The notes under the pieces are model-generated. The model had not been told where the DNA came from, searched no databases, and worked only from the letters and a program-made list of their open reading frames with translations. Below are positions 44,159 to 54,322 of a stretch of 64,000 bases of DNA, one piece after another. The translations under genes and the position numbers were made by a program. How positions within the stretch are numbered: the first letter of the stretch is position 1; every line of letters begins with the position of its first letter. Location of the stretch: positions 23,730,446 to 23,794,445 of the forward strand of contig CM043969.1 of assembly GCA_014529385.2 (NCBI GenBank), written 5' to 3'. Source of the stretch: Adiantum capillus-veneris. Lineage: Eukaryota > Streptophyta > Polypodiopsida > Polypodiales > Pteridaceae.

Positions 44159-46546
44159 TCATTCTTCTTTGGTTTCGTGCTGCATAGCTTCTTCATATGA
44201 TTCCGGCTCTCCAGAATCTGAGATCAAGAGATGGTTGAAGGAAGGAACAAACCTTTCTGGAGGTCTACTTGCTCTTGTAGATCTTCGGGGAATAGGTTGA
44301 GGCTCCTCATTTGGTTGACGTTGTTGCACATTGTCACTGTTTGCAGTCCTTGAGTCTTCACCCTCCTCAAGCTCCATGTACTCATCACCTGTTTCTTTTG
44401 TTTTTTTTCTTTCCAAGTAATCTTTGTACATATTTTGTTCGTTAAAAATTACATCCCTACTCCTTAAGATTTTACCGTCTTCAAGATTCCATAGGCGATA
44501 CCCAAAGTCTCCTTCTCCATGGCCAATGAAGAAACACTTTTTGGACTTTGCATCTAGCTTTGATCTTAGGCTTCTATCTATGTGCATGAAATCCTCACAC
44601 CCAAACACTTTGAGAAATGCATAATTCACCGGTTTACCTGTCCATGCCTCTTCTGGAACTCCCCCATCCAATGCCGTTGAGGGTGAGCGATTGATTAAGT
44701 ACACAGACGTACTTACAGCTTCCGCCCAAAGCTCAAGTGGTAGGCCTGCATGTAGCCGCATGCTTCGTGCTCGTTCCATGATTGTCCTGTTCATCCTTTC
44801 CGAAATCCCATTTTGTTGAGGTGTCCTTGGGGTTGTCCTTTGCCTGCGAATGCCATTGGTAGCACAAAAGCTTTCAAAAGCTTGGCTGCAATATTCGCCT
44901 CCATTGTCAGATCTGAGGCATTTAACCTTGGTACCTGTTTCATTTTCCACAAAGGCTTTCCACCTTTGAAATATGGAAAATACATCGGATTTATTCTTCA
45001 TGACATAAACCCATGTTTTTCTACTCGTATCGTCTATGAATGTTACATAGTACAATGAGCCACCAAGTGATGGTGTACTTGCAGGACCCCAAACATCAGA
45101 ATGAACCAACTCAAGTTTTTTATTTTTTCTTTCATTTCCTGATTTTTGAAATTTTACCCTCTTTTGTTTACCATAAACACAATCTTCACAGAACTCTAAG
45201 TCCACTTCTTTCAAACCTGGTAAAAGCTTCTTTGTTTGAAGGATTTGCATTCCTTTGGCACTCATATGCCCAAGTCGGTAGTGCCACACCGCACTGTCAA
45301 CTTCTGCAGTTGCTGCACAAGCTGAAGGTTGTGTGCTAACAGTACACAAGTAAAGTGTACCGACTTTTTCTCCCTTGGCAACCACCAAAGATCCCTTTGA
45401 GATCTTCCACCGTTTGTTTCCGAATGCAATGTTGTGACCTTCATCGTCCAATTGTCCTGTAGAGATCAAATTTTTGCAAAGAGAAGGAACATGCCTAACA
45501 TCTTTAAGCTTCCATTCATTTCTGTTAGCAGTTTTGACAGAAATTGTACCTTTGCCGACAATCTCACAAGCTTCATCATCTCCCAAGTATACATACCCAA
45601 AATTACCTTTGGTGTAGTCTTGGAAATGTTGCTTGTGTGGTGTCGCATGGAATGAAGCCCCGGAATCTACTATCCAGGAATTAGACACATTGTCTAATGA
45701 GAGAATTAGAGCATCTTGCTCTACTTTACCTGCCACATTGGCCTCCGATGTTTGCTTGTTGTCTTGAGACTCTGTCTCCTTCTTCTTCTTGGACCAGCAA
45801 TCCTTCTTGACGTGGCCCTTCTTGCCGCAGTTCCAACATTCAAGAACTGACTTTGTGTGTGACTTGCTCCGCCTTGAGCGATCACGACCCTTTTGGTTTT
45901 TGAACCTCTCCTTAGGCCTTCCTCTTGTTTCCACTGATAGTGCAGCACTTGATGATTCTCCTGTGCTTCTCCTTCGCATTTCCTCGCTTAGGAGAACACC
46001 CACAACATCATCAAACTTAAGAGTATTTGTGCCAGAGATAGAATTACTTACAGCCATCACAAGGCTGTCCCAACTATCCGGTAGAGATGATAGTATAAGG
46101 AGAGCTGGCACTTCGTCATCGAAATTGATTTTCACCGATCGAAGTTGACTTATGTTTGTGTTAAAGTTATTTAGGTGTTCTGCAACTGAACCATTCTCTG
46201 TCATCTTTAGATTGAACAAGCGCTTCATAAGAAATACCTTATTGGATGCCGATGGTTTCTCGTAGAAGTCGTCAAGTGACTTCATCAAGTCCTCCATGGT
46301 CTTCATCTCCGAAACATTGAAGGCCACCGTTGACGCCAAGCTTAACCGGATTGTTCCCAGTGCCTTTCGATCAAGGACAATCCATGCTTCATCTACCATT
46401 GTTGCGGGCTTCTTCGCAAGACCGCCTAGTGGCAAATAGAGGTCCTTCTGGTAGAGATAGTCTTCAATCTGCATCTTCCAATGTTGGTATTTTTTGCCAT
46501 TGAACTTCTCAATCTTGAGCTTCCCTTCCTCCGCCATAACTCCCAC
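44159..46546 (-). CDS. Gag, protease and integrase, copia 1
   Basis: The 795-residue frame, probably starting at MAEEGKLKIEKFNG (residue 4) or the upstream Met. Gag up to about 230, zinc knuckle C237-C240-H245-C250, protease with D294 in WIVDSGASFH, integrase zinc finger H422, H427, C453, C456, core D484, D547, E583, and a C-terminal region with FKVFGC-like and SKKCFFIG segments. It ends in a TGA where the related frame continues into RT. Gag through RNase H would be one polyprotein as is normal in copia. Confidence 0.9.
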   Translation of the reverse strand: MGVMAEEGKLKIEKFNGKKYQHWKMQIEDYLYQKDLYLPLGGLAKKPATMVDEAWIVLDRKALGTIRLSLASTVAFNVSEMKTMEDLMKSLDDFYEKPSASNKVFLMKRLFNLKMTENGSVAEHLNNFNTNISQLRSVKINFDDEVPALLILSSLPDSWDSLVMAVSNSISGTNTLKFDDVVGVLLSEEMRRRSTGESSSAALSVETRGRPKERFKNQKGRDRSRRSKSHTKSVLECWNCGKKGHVKKDCWSKKKKETESQDNKQTSEANVAGKVEQDALILSLDNVSNSWIVDSGASFHATPHKQHFQDYTKGNFGYVYLGDDEACEIVGKGTISVKTANRNEWKLKDVRHVPSLCKNLISTGQLDDEGHNIAFGNKRWKISKGSLVVAKGEKVGTLYLCTVSTQPSACAATAEVDSAVWHYRLGHMSAKGMQILQTKKLLPGLKEVDLEFCEDCVYGKQKRVKFQKSGNERKNKKLELVHSDVWGPASTPSLGGSLYYVTFIDDTSRKTWVYVMKNKSDVFSIFQRWKAFVENETGTKVKCLRSDNGGEYCSQAFESFCATNGIRRQRTTPRTPQQNGISERMNRTIMERARSMRLHAGLPLELWAEAVSTSVYLINRSPSTALDGGVPEEAWTGKPVNYAFLKVFGCEDFMHIDRSLRSKLDAKSKKCFFIGHGEGDFGYRLWNLEDGKILRSRDVIFNEQNMYKDYLERKKTKETGDEYMELEEGEDSRTANSDNVQQRQPNEEPQPIPRRSTRASRPPERFVPSFNHLLISDSGEPESYEEAMQHETKEE

Positions 46547-46597
46547 TCAATTCAAGGAATCCTTTCCTTGAGATAATTTAGCTACGAGCAAACCTTG

Positions 46598-46609
46598 CTC
46601 TTATACCAG
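46598..46609 (-). promoter_or_regulatory. Primer-binding site, copia 1 (initiator tRNA-Met)
   Basis: The minus strand reads TGGTATAAGAGC, one base from the standard TGGTATCAGAGC, two bases after the LTR end. Confidence 0.85.
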
Positions 46610-46611
46610 TT

Positions 46612-47428
46612 GTTAAAAAATAAGACGTAGCTAAATAGATTTTTGAGTAGATTACTTAATGGAGAGAGATAGATTTCACACACAAGAGATTATAGAGTAG
46701 AGAGAGAGAGAGAGAGAGAGAGAGTACACACGATATACGTGGTTCACCCAATGTGGGCTACGTCCATAGGAAAGCAGCCACTCAATGGCTTTAGCACTTC
46801 AAAAGAAGAAGTAGTTTACAAAGGGATTAAACCCTTGATAGAGCTCCCGCCTTGCTTCACTCTCACCACCTCACACTCACCTTGTTGCATCAACTTCACA
46901 CTATGAAATGTGTGTAGAAATGGCCTCCTTTTATAGGCCAAAAGGGCTGCCCTCTCTAATGAGAGACAGCCATGTGTAGCCGCCCTTGTGCGAATAAGTC
47001 CAAATCGGACCCTCCAATCCGCCCATGTGTGGCCGCCCTTGAGAAGACAAGTCCGCTTTTGAATTCGGCCGCCGGCCACCGGCCATTGACTTCCGACCGC
47101 CGGCCACCGGCCATTGACTTCCGACCACCGGGCATCGGCCATTGACTACCGGCCATCGGCCAACCGACCGGTTGTTTTTCGACCACTTTTTGGCCGCCGT
47201 CCAGCCATAATATTTCGGCGAAAAGGAATATTCTGGCGAAAAAAAAGTCTCGGGGGCCTCCACCCCCGAGGCCTCTAAAGTTGCCCCTGATTCTTGTCCG
47301 TGAAAATTTTGGTTACCGGTGAGTGATTTTCCTTCACGCACGATGGCTTCTCCTCATAATGGGGGCCTTACAAATGTGCGCTTTTACCACAAAAAATTAC
47401 AAGGGTAAATCAGGCTCCATACTTAACA
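46612..47428 (-). repeat. 5' LTR of copia 1 (short form, 817 bp)
   Basis: TGTTAA...TTAACA. TATAAAA on the minus strand is at 46929-46935. The minisatellite at about 47066-47168 has one more unit than in the long LTR. It lacks the 1.15 kb segment. Confidence 0.9.
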
Positions 47429-48029
47429 AATGTAGCACTACCTCTGGCAATAGATTATTAGCCGTCGCAAACAGATTTGGATAGGACTCACACAGTTGAA
47501 CATATCCTTCCTTTTCCCCTTTGGTAAGGTCTTCACTTATCATGCTTGAAACCTCCTCTATGCTTAAACCATGAGCTTGAGGCTGCATACCTTCTTCTTT
47601 AGGTGGAGAATCTTCTATGGTGACCCCGAACAAGTCTGCATCTATCTTTAACATGTCATCCTCGCTCTCGTCTTTCTCTGTGCTAGTATAGCCTTCATCA
47701 TAGCCTGTCTCGGTCTTGTACTCATAGCTCCTCGTATCACCCTCATCTTTAACTGCCATAGGACAAGAACTGCTCTCCTTGGTCTTCAAATCAAGCACAA
47801 TTTGTCTGCCTCTCTCTTTGTCAGGCAAAGTAAACACTTTGCTCTCCCAATCCTGCTTTGCATCTATTGCCAACAACCATGGCGTACCCAAAATGATAGG
47901 GTAAGCATTATCTCCTGCCTTCATCACAAAAAAATCAATTAGGCACTCTATGCCCATCACCTTGACCCTCACATCCTGCGCCACACTCAGACACCTGGCT
48001 TTAGTATGGTTAGCCATCCTCATGCGCAC
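47429..48029 (-). pseudogene. Protease C-terminal part and linker, third gypsy element
   Basis: Contains the distal half of the aspartic protease (YPIILGTPWLLAIDAKQDWES) and an acidic linker ending SYPNLFA, then jumps straight to TANNLLPEVVLH, which belongs downstream of RT. A TGA near 48033 separates it from the protease N-terminus. A 38-39 bp stretch at 47428-47466 is identical to 40548-40586 on the other side of copia 1. Confidence 0.85.
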
Positions 48030-48032
48030 ATT

Positions 48033-48857
48033 TCACCTGACTACTGCCTTGATTCCCGTCTCTTTCACGGCTGCTTCCGTCATGACACAAACCTGTGCTC
48101 CACCGTCTATGTAGGCTTGTACCTGCATCCTCTTCTCTATAATCGCATCCACAAGCGGAAGAACATCAGTGGGGATACCTACCATGTTTTGCACTGCTTG
48201 AACATTTCCCTTAGCTCTTGGCAGCCTGGTTCTAACACTTGTGGACCACTGCCTTCTTAACTTTGGATTTAAAGCCAACAACTGACCAAACGTAATATTT
48301 GCCTTTTGATTTTGAACATCACTCACCAGATTGTACTCCGGATAGCCACGTCCTAGCTGGAAATCCGCTTGCTTGATCTTGCGATGCCTCCTTCTTTTGC
48401 TAGGCTCAGGTTTCTCTCTGCCTTCATATACTTTCTCTTTGCCCTTGCGAGCTCTAGTTTCCCGCTCTGCCTCTGTCTCCCTCTCAACTCTTGCCCTCTT
48501 ATTGGCCAAATCTTTGACATCCTGCTTGTCCACCCCTATGATGTTCACTCTTGGAACTTCACCTCCGTTTTGTGGAGCTGGCTGCACCGGATTCTCCACC
48601 GCTTTCTCTCTTGGTCCATTGTACTGACCTTGACCTCGACCTCTACCAAAAAGCGGGTACATACCTCCTCTTTCTCTCTGTGATTGAGGACAATCAGGCG
48701 CATAATGCCCTTCTTCTCCACAATTGTAACATCTACCAGGTAGTGGCCATGCCCTGCCCCTTGCTCCTCTTGGTTGTCCTCTATCCATGACACTGAGCCG
48801 CAACTCCTGCATCTGCTCGGATAAATCTTGCACTGTGCACACCCAATTTTGCGGCAC
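48033..48857 (-). pseudogene. Nucleocapsid and protease N-terminus, third gypsy element
   Basis: Zinc knuckle CYNCGEEGHYAPDC, a basic/charged linker (RRRHRKIKQADFQLGRGYPEYNL) comparable to the array family's RRRINLQDFPLGHGMAPYNL, then the protease active-site motif AYIDGGAQVCVM, again DGG. This places the element near the array family. It is in a different frame from the Gag above it. Confidence 0.86.
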
Positions 48858-48869
48858 AACAGCTACACC

Positions 48870-49502
48870 TCAAATTCCTTGATTTTCTTCATGTCCAGCC
48901 TCTCTCGGACTCTGTGGTTGAACATGGGCCATCGTCTCGTAGCCTGACACACCCTGCTCTATCTTCTTCTTTATCTTTCTGCTCTTCGACCGTGCAATGG
49001 CTACCGCACCATTATAATTCTCTGGGCTCTCAAAATCAACTTTCTCTCTCACCTTGGGATGTAGACACGCCATGAATTTGTCGAGCTTGAAATAGTCTCC
49101 ATTAGCCAATTGCATGGCTACCGCTAACTCTACCCAACACTCTTCAAAATGACCCAAAAACAGATTGAACTCTTCACTTACATCTTGCTTAAGCGCCTTC
49201 AGCTTTGCATCCATTTCGACTGGGGAAGTCTCCTTGCAAAAGTCGTGAAGAAACCTCGCCTGTAGAGCCGGCCAGACTTGCTTCGGCTCGCCTTCCAATG
49301 TGTCGTACCATGCTTTAGCTCTACCACGCATCACCAAAGGAAAAGTATGCATTTTGCTATCCTCGTTCGGCATACGTGACGATAGCATGTACAGCTCGAA
49401 ATCTGACATCCACTCGTCAGGGCTCTCTTCTCCTGTGAAAATCGGTCCATAGCTTCTAGCTGCCATGACTTCCAACGCAAAAAACCACTTCTTTTTTATC
49501 AA
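48870..49502 (-). pseudogene. Gag, third gypsy element
   Basis: The 210-residue frame; the likely start is the Met of MAARSYGPIFTGEESPDEW at 49466. Capsid-like features: the PDEWMSDFELYM segment, VMRGRAKAWYDTLEG, and FMACLHPKVREKVDF. It ends in a stop close to the nucleocapsid frame, so the polyprotein is broken here. Confidence 0.85.
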
Positions 49503-49521
49503 CTAGGAGCAATCAGTGTGC

Positions 49522-49539
49522 TCCTCAGTGGGGGCACCA
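49522..49539 (-). promoter_or_regulatory. Primer-binding site, third gypsy element
   Basis: The minus strand reads TGGTGCCCCCACTGAGGA, identical to the array family site although LTRs and Gag are unrelated in sequence. Confidence 0.8.
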
Positions 49540-49547
49540 GAAGCAAT

Positions 49548-50502
49548 AGAGGGGGAATGGGGGAACACACCCAGCACAAACAAAAGGGCCTCTCTATAGC
49601 TCAGGGTATTCACAGCACCCCTATCCTCTCAGAAAACACCTTCAAAGAAACACTTAACACTAGCAGACCACCGCCTGCTCCATTTCCACTGCTCACACAC
49701 TCTACAAACCCACCACACAAGGTACACCTACTACCACTGCCTGTTTCCACCCTTACACACGCACACAACCACTCAATCTCACTCTCTCACTCAAAACACC
49801 ATCGGTCCGAGGGGGCACATACTTCCACACAGTCGGCACCGAGGAGGGACATGAAAGCAGGAGAAAGAGAAGGGGGGAAGGGGAAACAACAGCACGGAAG
49901 GCAACTGTGGCTTGATTTCACTTCAGAAAACACATACACCAGCTTGCAATGCCATCACCATGGCCATTTTCAAGCAAAAGTTACAAAGGGGCTAGCTTCC
50001 TAGAGAACTCCACTTTGCAGGCTTCAAACAGCACCACAAAAGGCCAAGAAAAAAACCCCAAATTTGATCTATTTTTTGACTTTTATAGGGGGGGACTTTA
50101 ATTTGGGAATTTACAATTTAATAGGTCCACTTGGCACCTTGAATTGGTATCTTTTGGGGAAGAGGGCACCGCTTTTCTCTATTTCTCTCTTCTTCACTCT
50201 TTGCACTTGGGGGGGGGCGGGGGGGGGGGGCATTAGCGATGTCGCTATTGCCCCCTAACTTTCATTTTTATTTTTTATTTTTCACTTTTTACTCTCTTTT
50301 GGTTTAGCCTTATACTGCCCAATTTTTTACTTTGACCTTCACTCCTTATCGGGCTCCTCTTTGTCCTCTTTCGCCTTGCACTTGGCTTGGCTTTGCACCC
50401 TTTGATTTACACAGACTCTTTCCTCTTCCCCTTTGCCCTTGCCCACCTTTGATTCTCCCCTTTATCTGGTCCTTCTTACCTTTGCATTTGCTTGGCCCGG
50501 AC
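49548..50502 (-). repeat. 5' LTR of the third gypsy element, inner part
   Basis: Matches 36166 to about 37110 of the 3' LTR. It contains a long interrupted G-run at about 50209-50230. It is interrupted at 50503 by copia 2; CGGAC at 50498-50502 is the left target duplication. Confidence 0.9.
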
Positions 50503-50694
50503 TGAAGGAGTACGAGCGGAAGTGTGACGCGTGAGAGAGTGCGAGAAGAAGAGCACAACAATATGGTGAAGTCGCTCTACTGTAATGTGTAGAGCATAGT
50601 GAGTTCTTATTAGGTTTTTACAAAAGAATATGTGTACATACCTGGCGGCTCGCCCACTTACCTGGGTGACCACATTGAGCTTTATACCCCAACA
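50503..50694 (-). repeat. 3' LTR of the left half of copia 2
   Basis: 192 bp; on the minus strand TGTTGGGGTATAAAGC...CTCCTTCA. It is preceded on that strand by GTGGGAGGT, the polypurine tract at 50695-50703, and by a CTTAAAG/CTTTAAG inverted repeat, as in the right half. Confidence 0.85.
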
Positions 50695-50798
50695 ACCTCC
50701 CACTTAAAGTCCAATGTGGTACTTTAAGTGTGAGAGAAGCTACTATACAAGCTAATATACAAGAGATGTAGAGAAGTGATGTACTACCCTACACCTAA

Positions 50799-52197
50799 CT
50801 ACTTGCAAAAATGTGCAAAGCTCTCTAAGGGAAGTCCTTTTGTAAGTAGATCAGCAGGATTTTCTGTGGTGTGAACTTTGACAAGCTGAAGTTGCTTATC
50901 CTCGAGCATTTCCCTGATGAAATGATACTTCACATCCACATGCTTTGTCTTTGAGTGATAAACTGGATTGCGAGCCAATTGTATAGCACTTTGACTATCA
51001 CAATATAACACAGGCATCTCTTCTTTGATTCCGAAATCTGTTACTAGTCAATTAAGCCAAATTGATTCTTTGCATGTCTCGGATGCTGCAACATATTCAG
51101 CCTCTGTAGTAGACTGGGTAACACAATCTTGTAATCTAGAACGCCATGATACTGCTCCACCAGCCAATGTAAAGACATACCCTGACGTAGACCTTCGGTT
51201 GTCTAAGTCACCTGCATAATCTGAGTCTGTAAAACCCTTCCTGAATCCCATAGCATATACGCATACTCTTTGTAGCTTTCAGGTATCTCAATATTCCTTT
51301 CACTGCCTCCCAATGTTTCTTACCTGGGTTTGACATGTATCGACTTACTACTCCCACTGCAAATGCAATGTCTGGGCGAGTAGCAATCATTGCATACATT
51401 AAACTACCCACTGCAGACGCATATGGAATCTTATACATTTCAGCCTGTTCTTCCTCAGACACAGGACAATCTTGTTTACTAAGTTTCACATGTGGTGGCA
51501 ATGGAACACTCAATGCCTTTCCCTTCTCCATATTGAAACGTTGCAAAACCTTGTCAATATACTCTGCTTGAGTTAACCAAATCAACTTCTTTGATCTGTC
51601 TCTATCAATGCGCATACCAAGTATATGACTTGCCTCACCCATGTCTTTCATGTCAAACGATTTTGCCATCTTTGACTTCAAAGTTGAAATGTCTTCCAAG
51701 TGTTTGCCAGCAATCAACATGTCATCCACATACAAAATAAGGATCAGCCAACTGCCATCCTTAGCCTTCTTTGTATATAGACAGTGATCGAACTCACTAC
51801 GTTTTTAGCCTTGAGAAAGCATAAACTTGTGGAACTTATGGTACCATTCCCTCGGTGATTGTTTTAAGCCATAAAGACTCTTTAACAACTGGCATACCAA
51901 ATCTTCCTTGCCTTTCTCAACAAACCCTTCTGGATGCTGCATGTAAATTTCCACATCTAAATCACCATGCAAGAACGCTGTCTTGACATCCATTTGGTGC
52001 AACACCAAATCTAATATGGCAACCAATGCAAGAAAGCATCTCAATGTAGTCATCTTGACCACCGGAGAGAAGACTTCATCAAATTCAATGCCTTGTTCTT
52101 GCTTAAATCCCTTGGCAACAAGCCTTGCTTTGTACTTTGGCTGACTATCATGAGCGATGATCTTATACTTGTGCATGTGTATGCATCGATACCGCAC
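50799..52197 (-). pseudogene. RT and RNase H, left half of copia 2
   Basis: Copia RT (KYKARLVAKGFKQ, FLHGDL, SLYGLKQ, LYVDDMLIAG) and RNase H (SDYAGDLDNRRSTSGY, STTEAEYVA, YCDSQSAIQLA, NPADLLTKGL). Broken by a TAA at 51805-51807, a frameshift near 51250 and a TGA at 51048-51050. Homology starts abruptly at the RT fingers (about 52170); Gag, protease and integrase are absent. In sequence it is distinct from copia 1. Confidence 0.88.
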
Positions 52198-52245
52198 AGT
52201 GTGGGCTTGGTGATTAGCTCACAGATTGCAGTGTGATACTAGAGC
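52165..52245. other. Junction of the two halves of copia 2
   Basis: Between the end of RT homology and GTGATACTAGAGC (52232-52244), which resembles a worn initiator-Met primer site (TGGTATCAGAGC) in plus orientation. The 5' LTR expected before it is missing. The exact breakpoint is not visible. Confidence 0.6.
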
Positions 52246-52390
52246 AGACGAGGCTTGTATTGACATTGTGGGAGATCTATTTTGGAGTGTGTCTCAGAGG
52301 TTTTACATTGTGTTTCTGGCCATATTTGTAGACAATTTCCAGGTGTTGTTGGTGAGGTGGTTTTTCTTTCTAGTTTGCTACATTGTGCTC

Positions 52391-52879
52391 ATGGTAGAGA
52401 CAGGTGATCGCTCAGATTATGATCTCTCCGAAATGTGCATGTTTGATGGGTCAGACTTTGCAGCATGGAGAGAGTGTATACTTGATGCATTGACACAGCG
52501 CGGGTTGCATCGACCATTGAGTGGTGATGCAGGTAGACCTTCAAACATGTCTGACGATCAGTGGCAGGAGCTAGAGGAGATGGCACTATCTACACTCTCT
52601 TTGCACCTTGCGGAATTTGTATATGCTCTTGTTATGTATGAGACTACTTCGAGAGCACTTTGGCGCAGATTACATGATATGTATGATAGATTAGAGTCAT
52701 CAAGGACTCGTGTGAGACATGTACATTCACGAGTACGCCGGCAGGTGATATGTTGGTATTGTGGTTATTCTGGACACGTTAGACGGTGCTGTTTTCGTCG
52801 TATGCGACATCGTAGGAGACATGGCAGTCTCAGAGATGTATGTAGTGATGCCATGGACTCAGTTGCTTTGATAGTTTAG
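52391..52879 (+). CDS. Short copia Gag with zinc knuckle, right half of copia 2
   Basis: From the Met of MVETGDRSDYDLSEM the frame matches a copia Gag N-terminus (FDGSDFAAWRECILDAL, then LHRPLSG, LSTLSLHLAEFV, RALWRRLHDMYDR), then jumps to CWYCGYSGHVRRCC, a CCHC knuckle. The middle of Gag is missing but the frame holds. The open frame begins further up at 52226; that hydrophobic stretch lies in the expected leader and is probably untranslated. Confidence 0.75.
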   Translation: MVETGDRSDYDLSEMCMFDGSDFAAWRECILDALTQRGLHRPLSGDAGRPSNMSDDQWQELEEMALSTLSLHLAEFVYALVMYETTSRALWRRLHDMYDRLESSRTRVRHVHSRVRRQVICWYCGYSGHVRRCCFRRMRHRRRHGSLRDVCSDAMDSVALIV

Positions 52880-52891
52880 GCACATGTAGTC

Positions 52892-53230
52892 TTGGAGTAT
52901 ACTAGTGACGGGGATGTCACTTTTACCTCGAGCTATGCAAGAGATGCTATACATGTGGATAGTGCACTCCCTTCGCAGTGGTTGCTAGACGCAGATGCTA
53001 TGTTTCATGTCACGCCGCATTGTGAATGGTTTTGTAGCTATTCTAATGGGTTGCTTGGTAGTGTACGTTTGACCGATGGATCGGTGCATGCGATAGCAGG
53101 TGCAGGAGATGTGAGACTATCATTACCGAGTGGTGCATCTTACTTGTTACGACATGTGCGCTATGTACCAGATTTGACAGTGAGTTTGATCTCGATTGGT
53201 CAGCTTAGAGATTGTGGATGTCAGATTTGA
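52892..53230 (+). pseudogene. Protease-like segment, right half of copia 2
   Basis: Recognisable copia protease region: SQWLLDADAMFHVTPHCEWF aligns with the usual WxxDSGAxxHxT, but DSG is replaced by DAD, so activity is doubtful. It is followed by VRYVPDLTVSLISIGQL, typical of the segment before integrase. Ends at a stop at 53228-53230; matching sequence continues in the next frame (RDFVMHLGSLVIARG). Confidence 0.75.
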
Positions 53231-53248
53231 CTGCGAGAGCGAGATTTT

Positions 53249-54052
53249 GTGATGCATTTGGGTTCGCTAGTGATTGCGAGAGGTGCCAGGAGTGGTACAG
53301 GTTACCCATTGCATGTGGATCACGGGAGAGACGGTGTTGTCTCTGTGATCATGCAGCCACATAGACAGCGAGAGAGAAGGCGAGTCTCTTTTGCTTGTGG
53401 GTTGCAGGATGCTTTGCATGGAGTGCAGATCAGCGACCTTGTTGTGCAAGTTGCGTCTACGGATGCACAGGTAGAGCGGGACAGCTCTAGTGAGTCACAG
53501 CAGGATGAGTCATCAGAGGTGATGACAGAGATGACTCACATGGATGCTGAGATGTCGGCTATTGTGGAGTCATTTCTTGATATGCTTATGTCAAAGCTTG
53601 ATGCAGATTCAGGACAGATGGATACTCTTGGTACACATGTGATATGTGGTGGGCACGAGGAGTCACTCCAGAGCTCGGAGTCAGAGTGCCATGGTCTCTA
53701 TGATAGGGGACAGGATTGCCATGAGTTGAGTTCTGAGTTGGAGGTGGCAGAGGTTGCCAGGATTGCATCAATGTTTGGTGTCCTCATGTACGAGATGCTG
53801 ATCTCGAGGCCCGACATAGCAGCTATAGTGGGAGCATTTGCAGCAAGGTTGATTAGTTGTTCGATGCCTGATCTCAGCATAGAGCATAGGGGAGGTTTGC
53901 AGGTATTGGACCAATACTTGCAGGAGTGCATGAGCTCTTGTAGACTCTTTGCAGAGCTTGGAACTAGCTCTGTGTGGCTTCCACAGCGGGATGTTTGTCT
54001 ATCAATAGAGCTAGATGCACTAGCTCATCGAGAGTCAGTGGGCATAGGTTGA
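53249..54052 (+). CDS. Reduced tail ORF, right half of copia 2
   Basis: 267 residues. Starts with the pre-integrase segment, then an acidic Ser/Glu-rich stretch, then MFGVLMYEMLISRPDIAAIVG, which resembles the copia post-RT segment (VGSLMYAM...TRPDIA). Integrase and the RT catalytic region are missing, yet the frame stays open for 804 bp. It looks like a deletion derivative. No function is assigned. Confidence 0.6.
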   Translation: MMHLGSLVIARGARSGTGYPLHVDHGRDGVVSVIMQPHRQRERRRVSFACGLQDALHGVQISDLVVQVASTDAQVERDSSSESQQDESSEVMTEMTHMDAEMSAIVESFLDMLMSKLDADSGQMDTLGTHVICGGHEESLQSSESECHGLYDRGQDCHELSSELEVAEVARIASMFGVLMYEMLISRPDIAAIVGAFAARLISCSMPDLSIEHRGGLQVLDQYLQECMSSCRLFAELGTSSVWLPQRDVCLSIELDALAHRESVGIG

Positions 54053-54118
54053 GAGAATATCTCACCTTCTATTAGTTGTACACTAGTAGATCTTGCTTAA
54101 AGGCACATTGGCCTTTAA

Positions 54119-54317
54119 GTGGGAGGTTGTTGGGGTTAAGGCCTATGTGCCTTAACCGGTCGCCCAGGTCATGGGTTCCCGCCGCCCACTGTTACCCTAT
54201 ACTTATAGCGAGTATACTGTATAGGGGGAGCTGCCACTTCTCCGTCTCCCCACCCACTCTGTGTGTTCTGTGCTTTTCTCTCTCTCTTGCTTGTGTGTGT
54301 GCTCCTGCAATCCAACA
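54119..54317 (+). repeat. Polypurine tract and 3' LTR of the right half of copia 2
   Basis: GTGGGAGGT at 54119-54127, then a 190-bp LTR at 54128-54317, TGTTGGGGTTAAGG...AATCCAACA. The inverted repeat CTTAAAGGCACATTGGCCTTTAAG before it mirrors the one in the left half. Confidence 0.85.
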
Positions 54318-54322
54318 CGGAC

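Larger units (their letters stand above)
40623..47428 (-). mobile_element. Copia element 1
   Basis: A Ty1/copia element 6806 bp long on the minus strand, with LTRs at 40623-42595 and 46612-47428, an initiator tRNA-Met primer-binding site, and a gag-protease-integrase-RT-RNase H polyprotein in the copia order. Two in-frame stops interrupt an otherwise open frame. The LTRs differ in length by 1156 bp. It sits in the RNase H region of the third gypsy element. Confidence 0.92.
50503..54317. mobile_element. Copia element 2: head-to-head chimera of two copia families
   Basis: The 3815 bp insertion is flanked by a perfect CGGAC duplication (50498-50502 and 54318-54322). The left half is minus strand: a 192-bp LTR, a polypurine tract, and RNase H and RT. 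The right half is plus strand: a primer-site-like motif, Gag, protease, a shrunken tail, a polypurine tract and a 190-bp LTR. Both outer ends are LTR U5 ends (minus-strand CTCCTTCA, plus-strand AATCCAACA). The two LTRs start alike (TGTTGGGG) but are different families. Confidence 0.87.

Noticed and set aside
52226-52390. Hydrophobic N-terminal extension that looks like a signal or membrane segment
   Set aside because: It covers the expected primer site and leader of the copia right half. Gag similarity begins after the Met at 52391.
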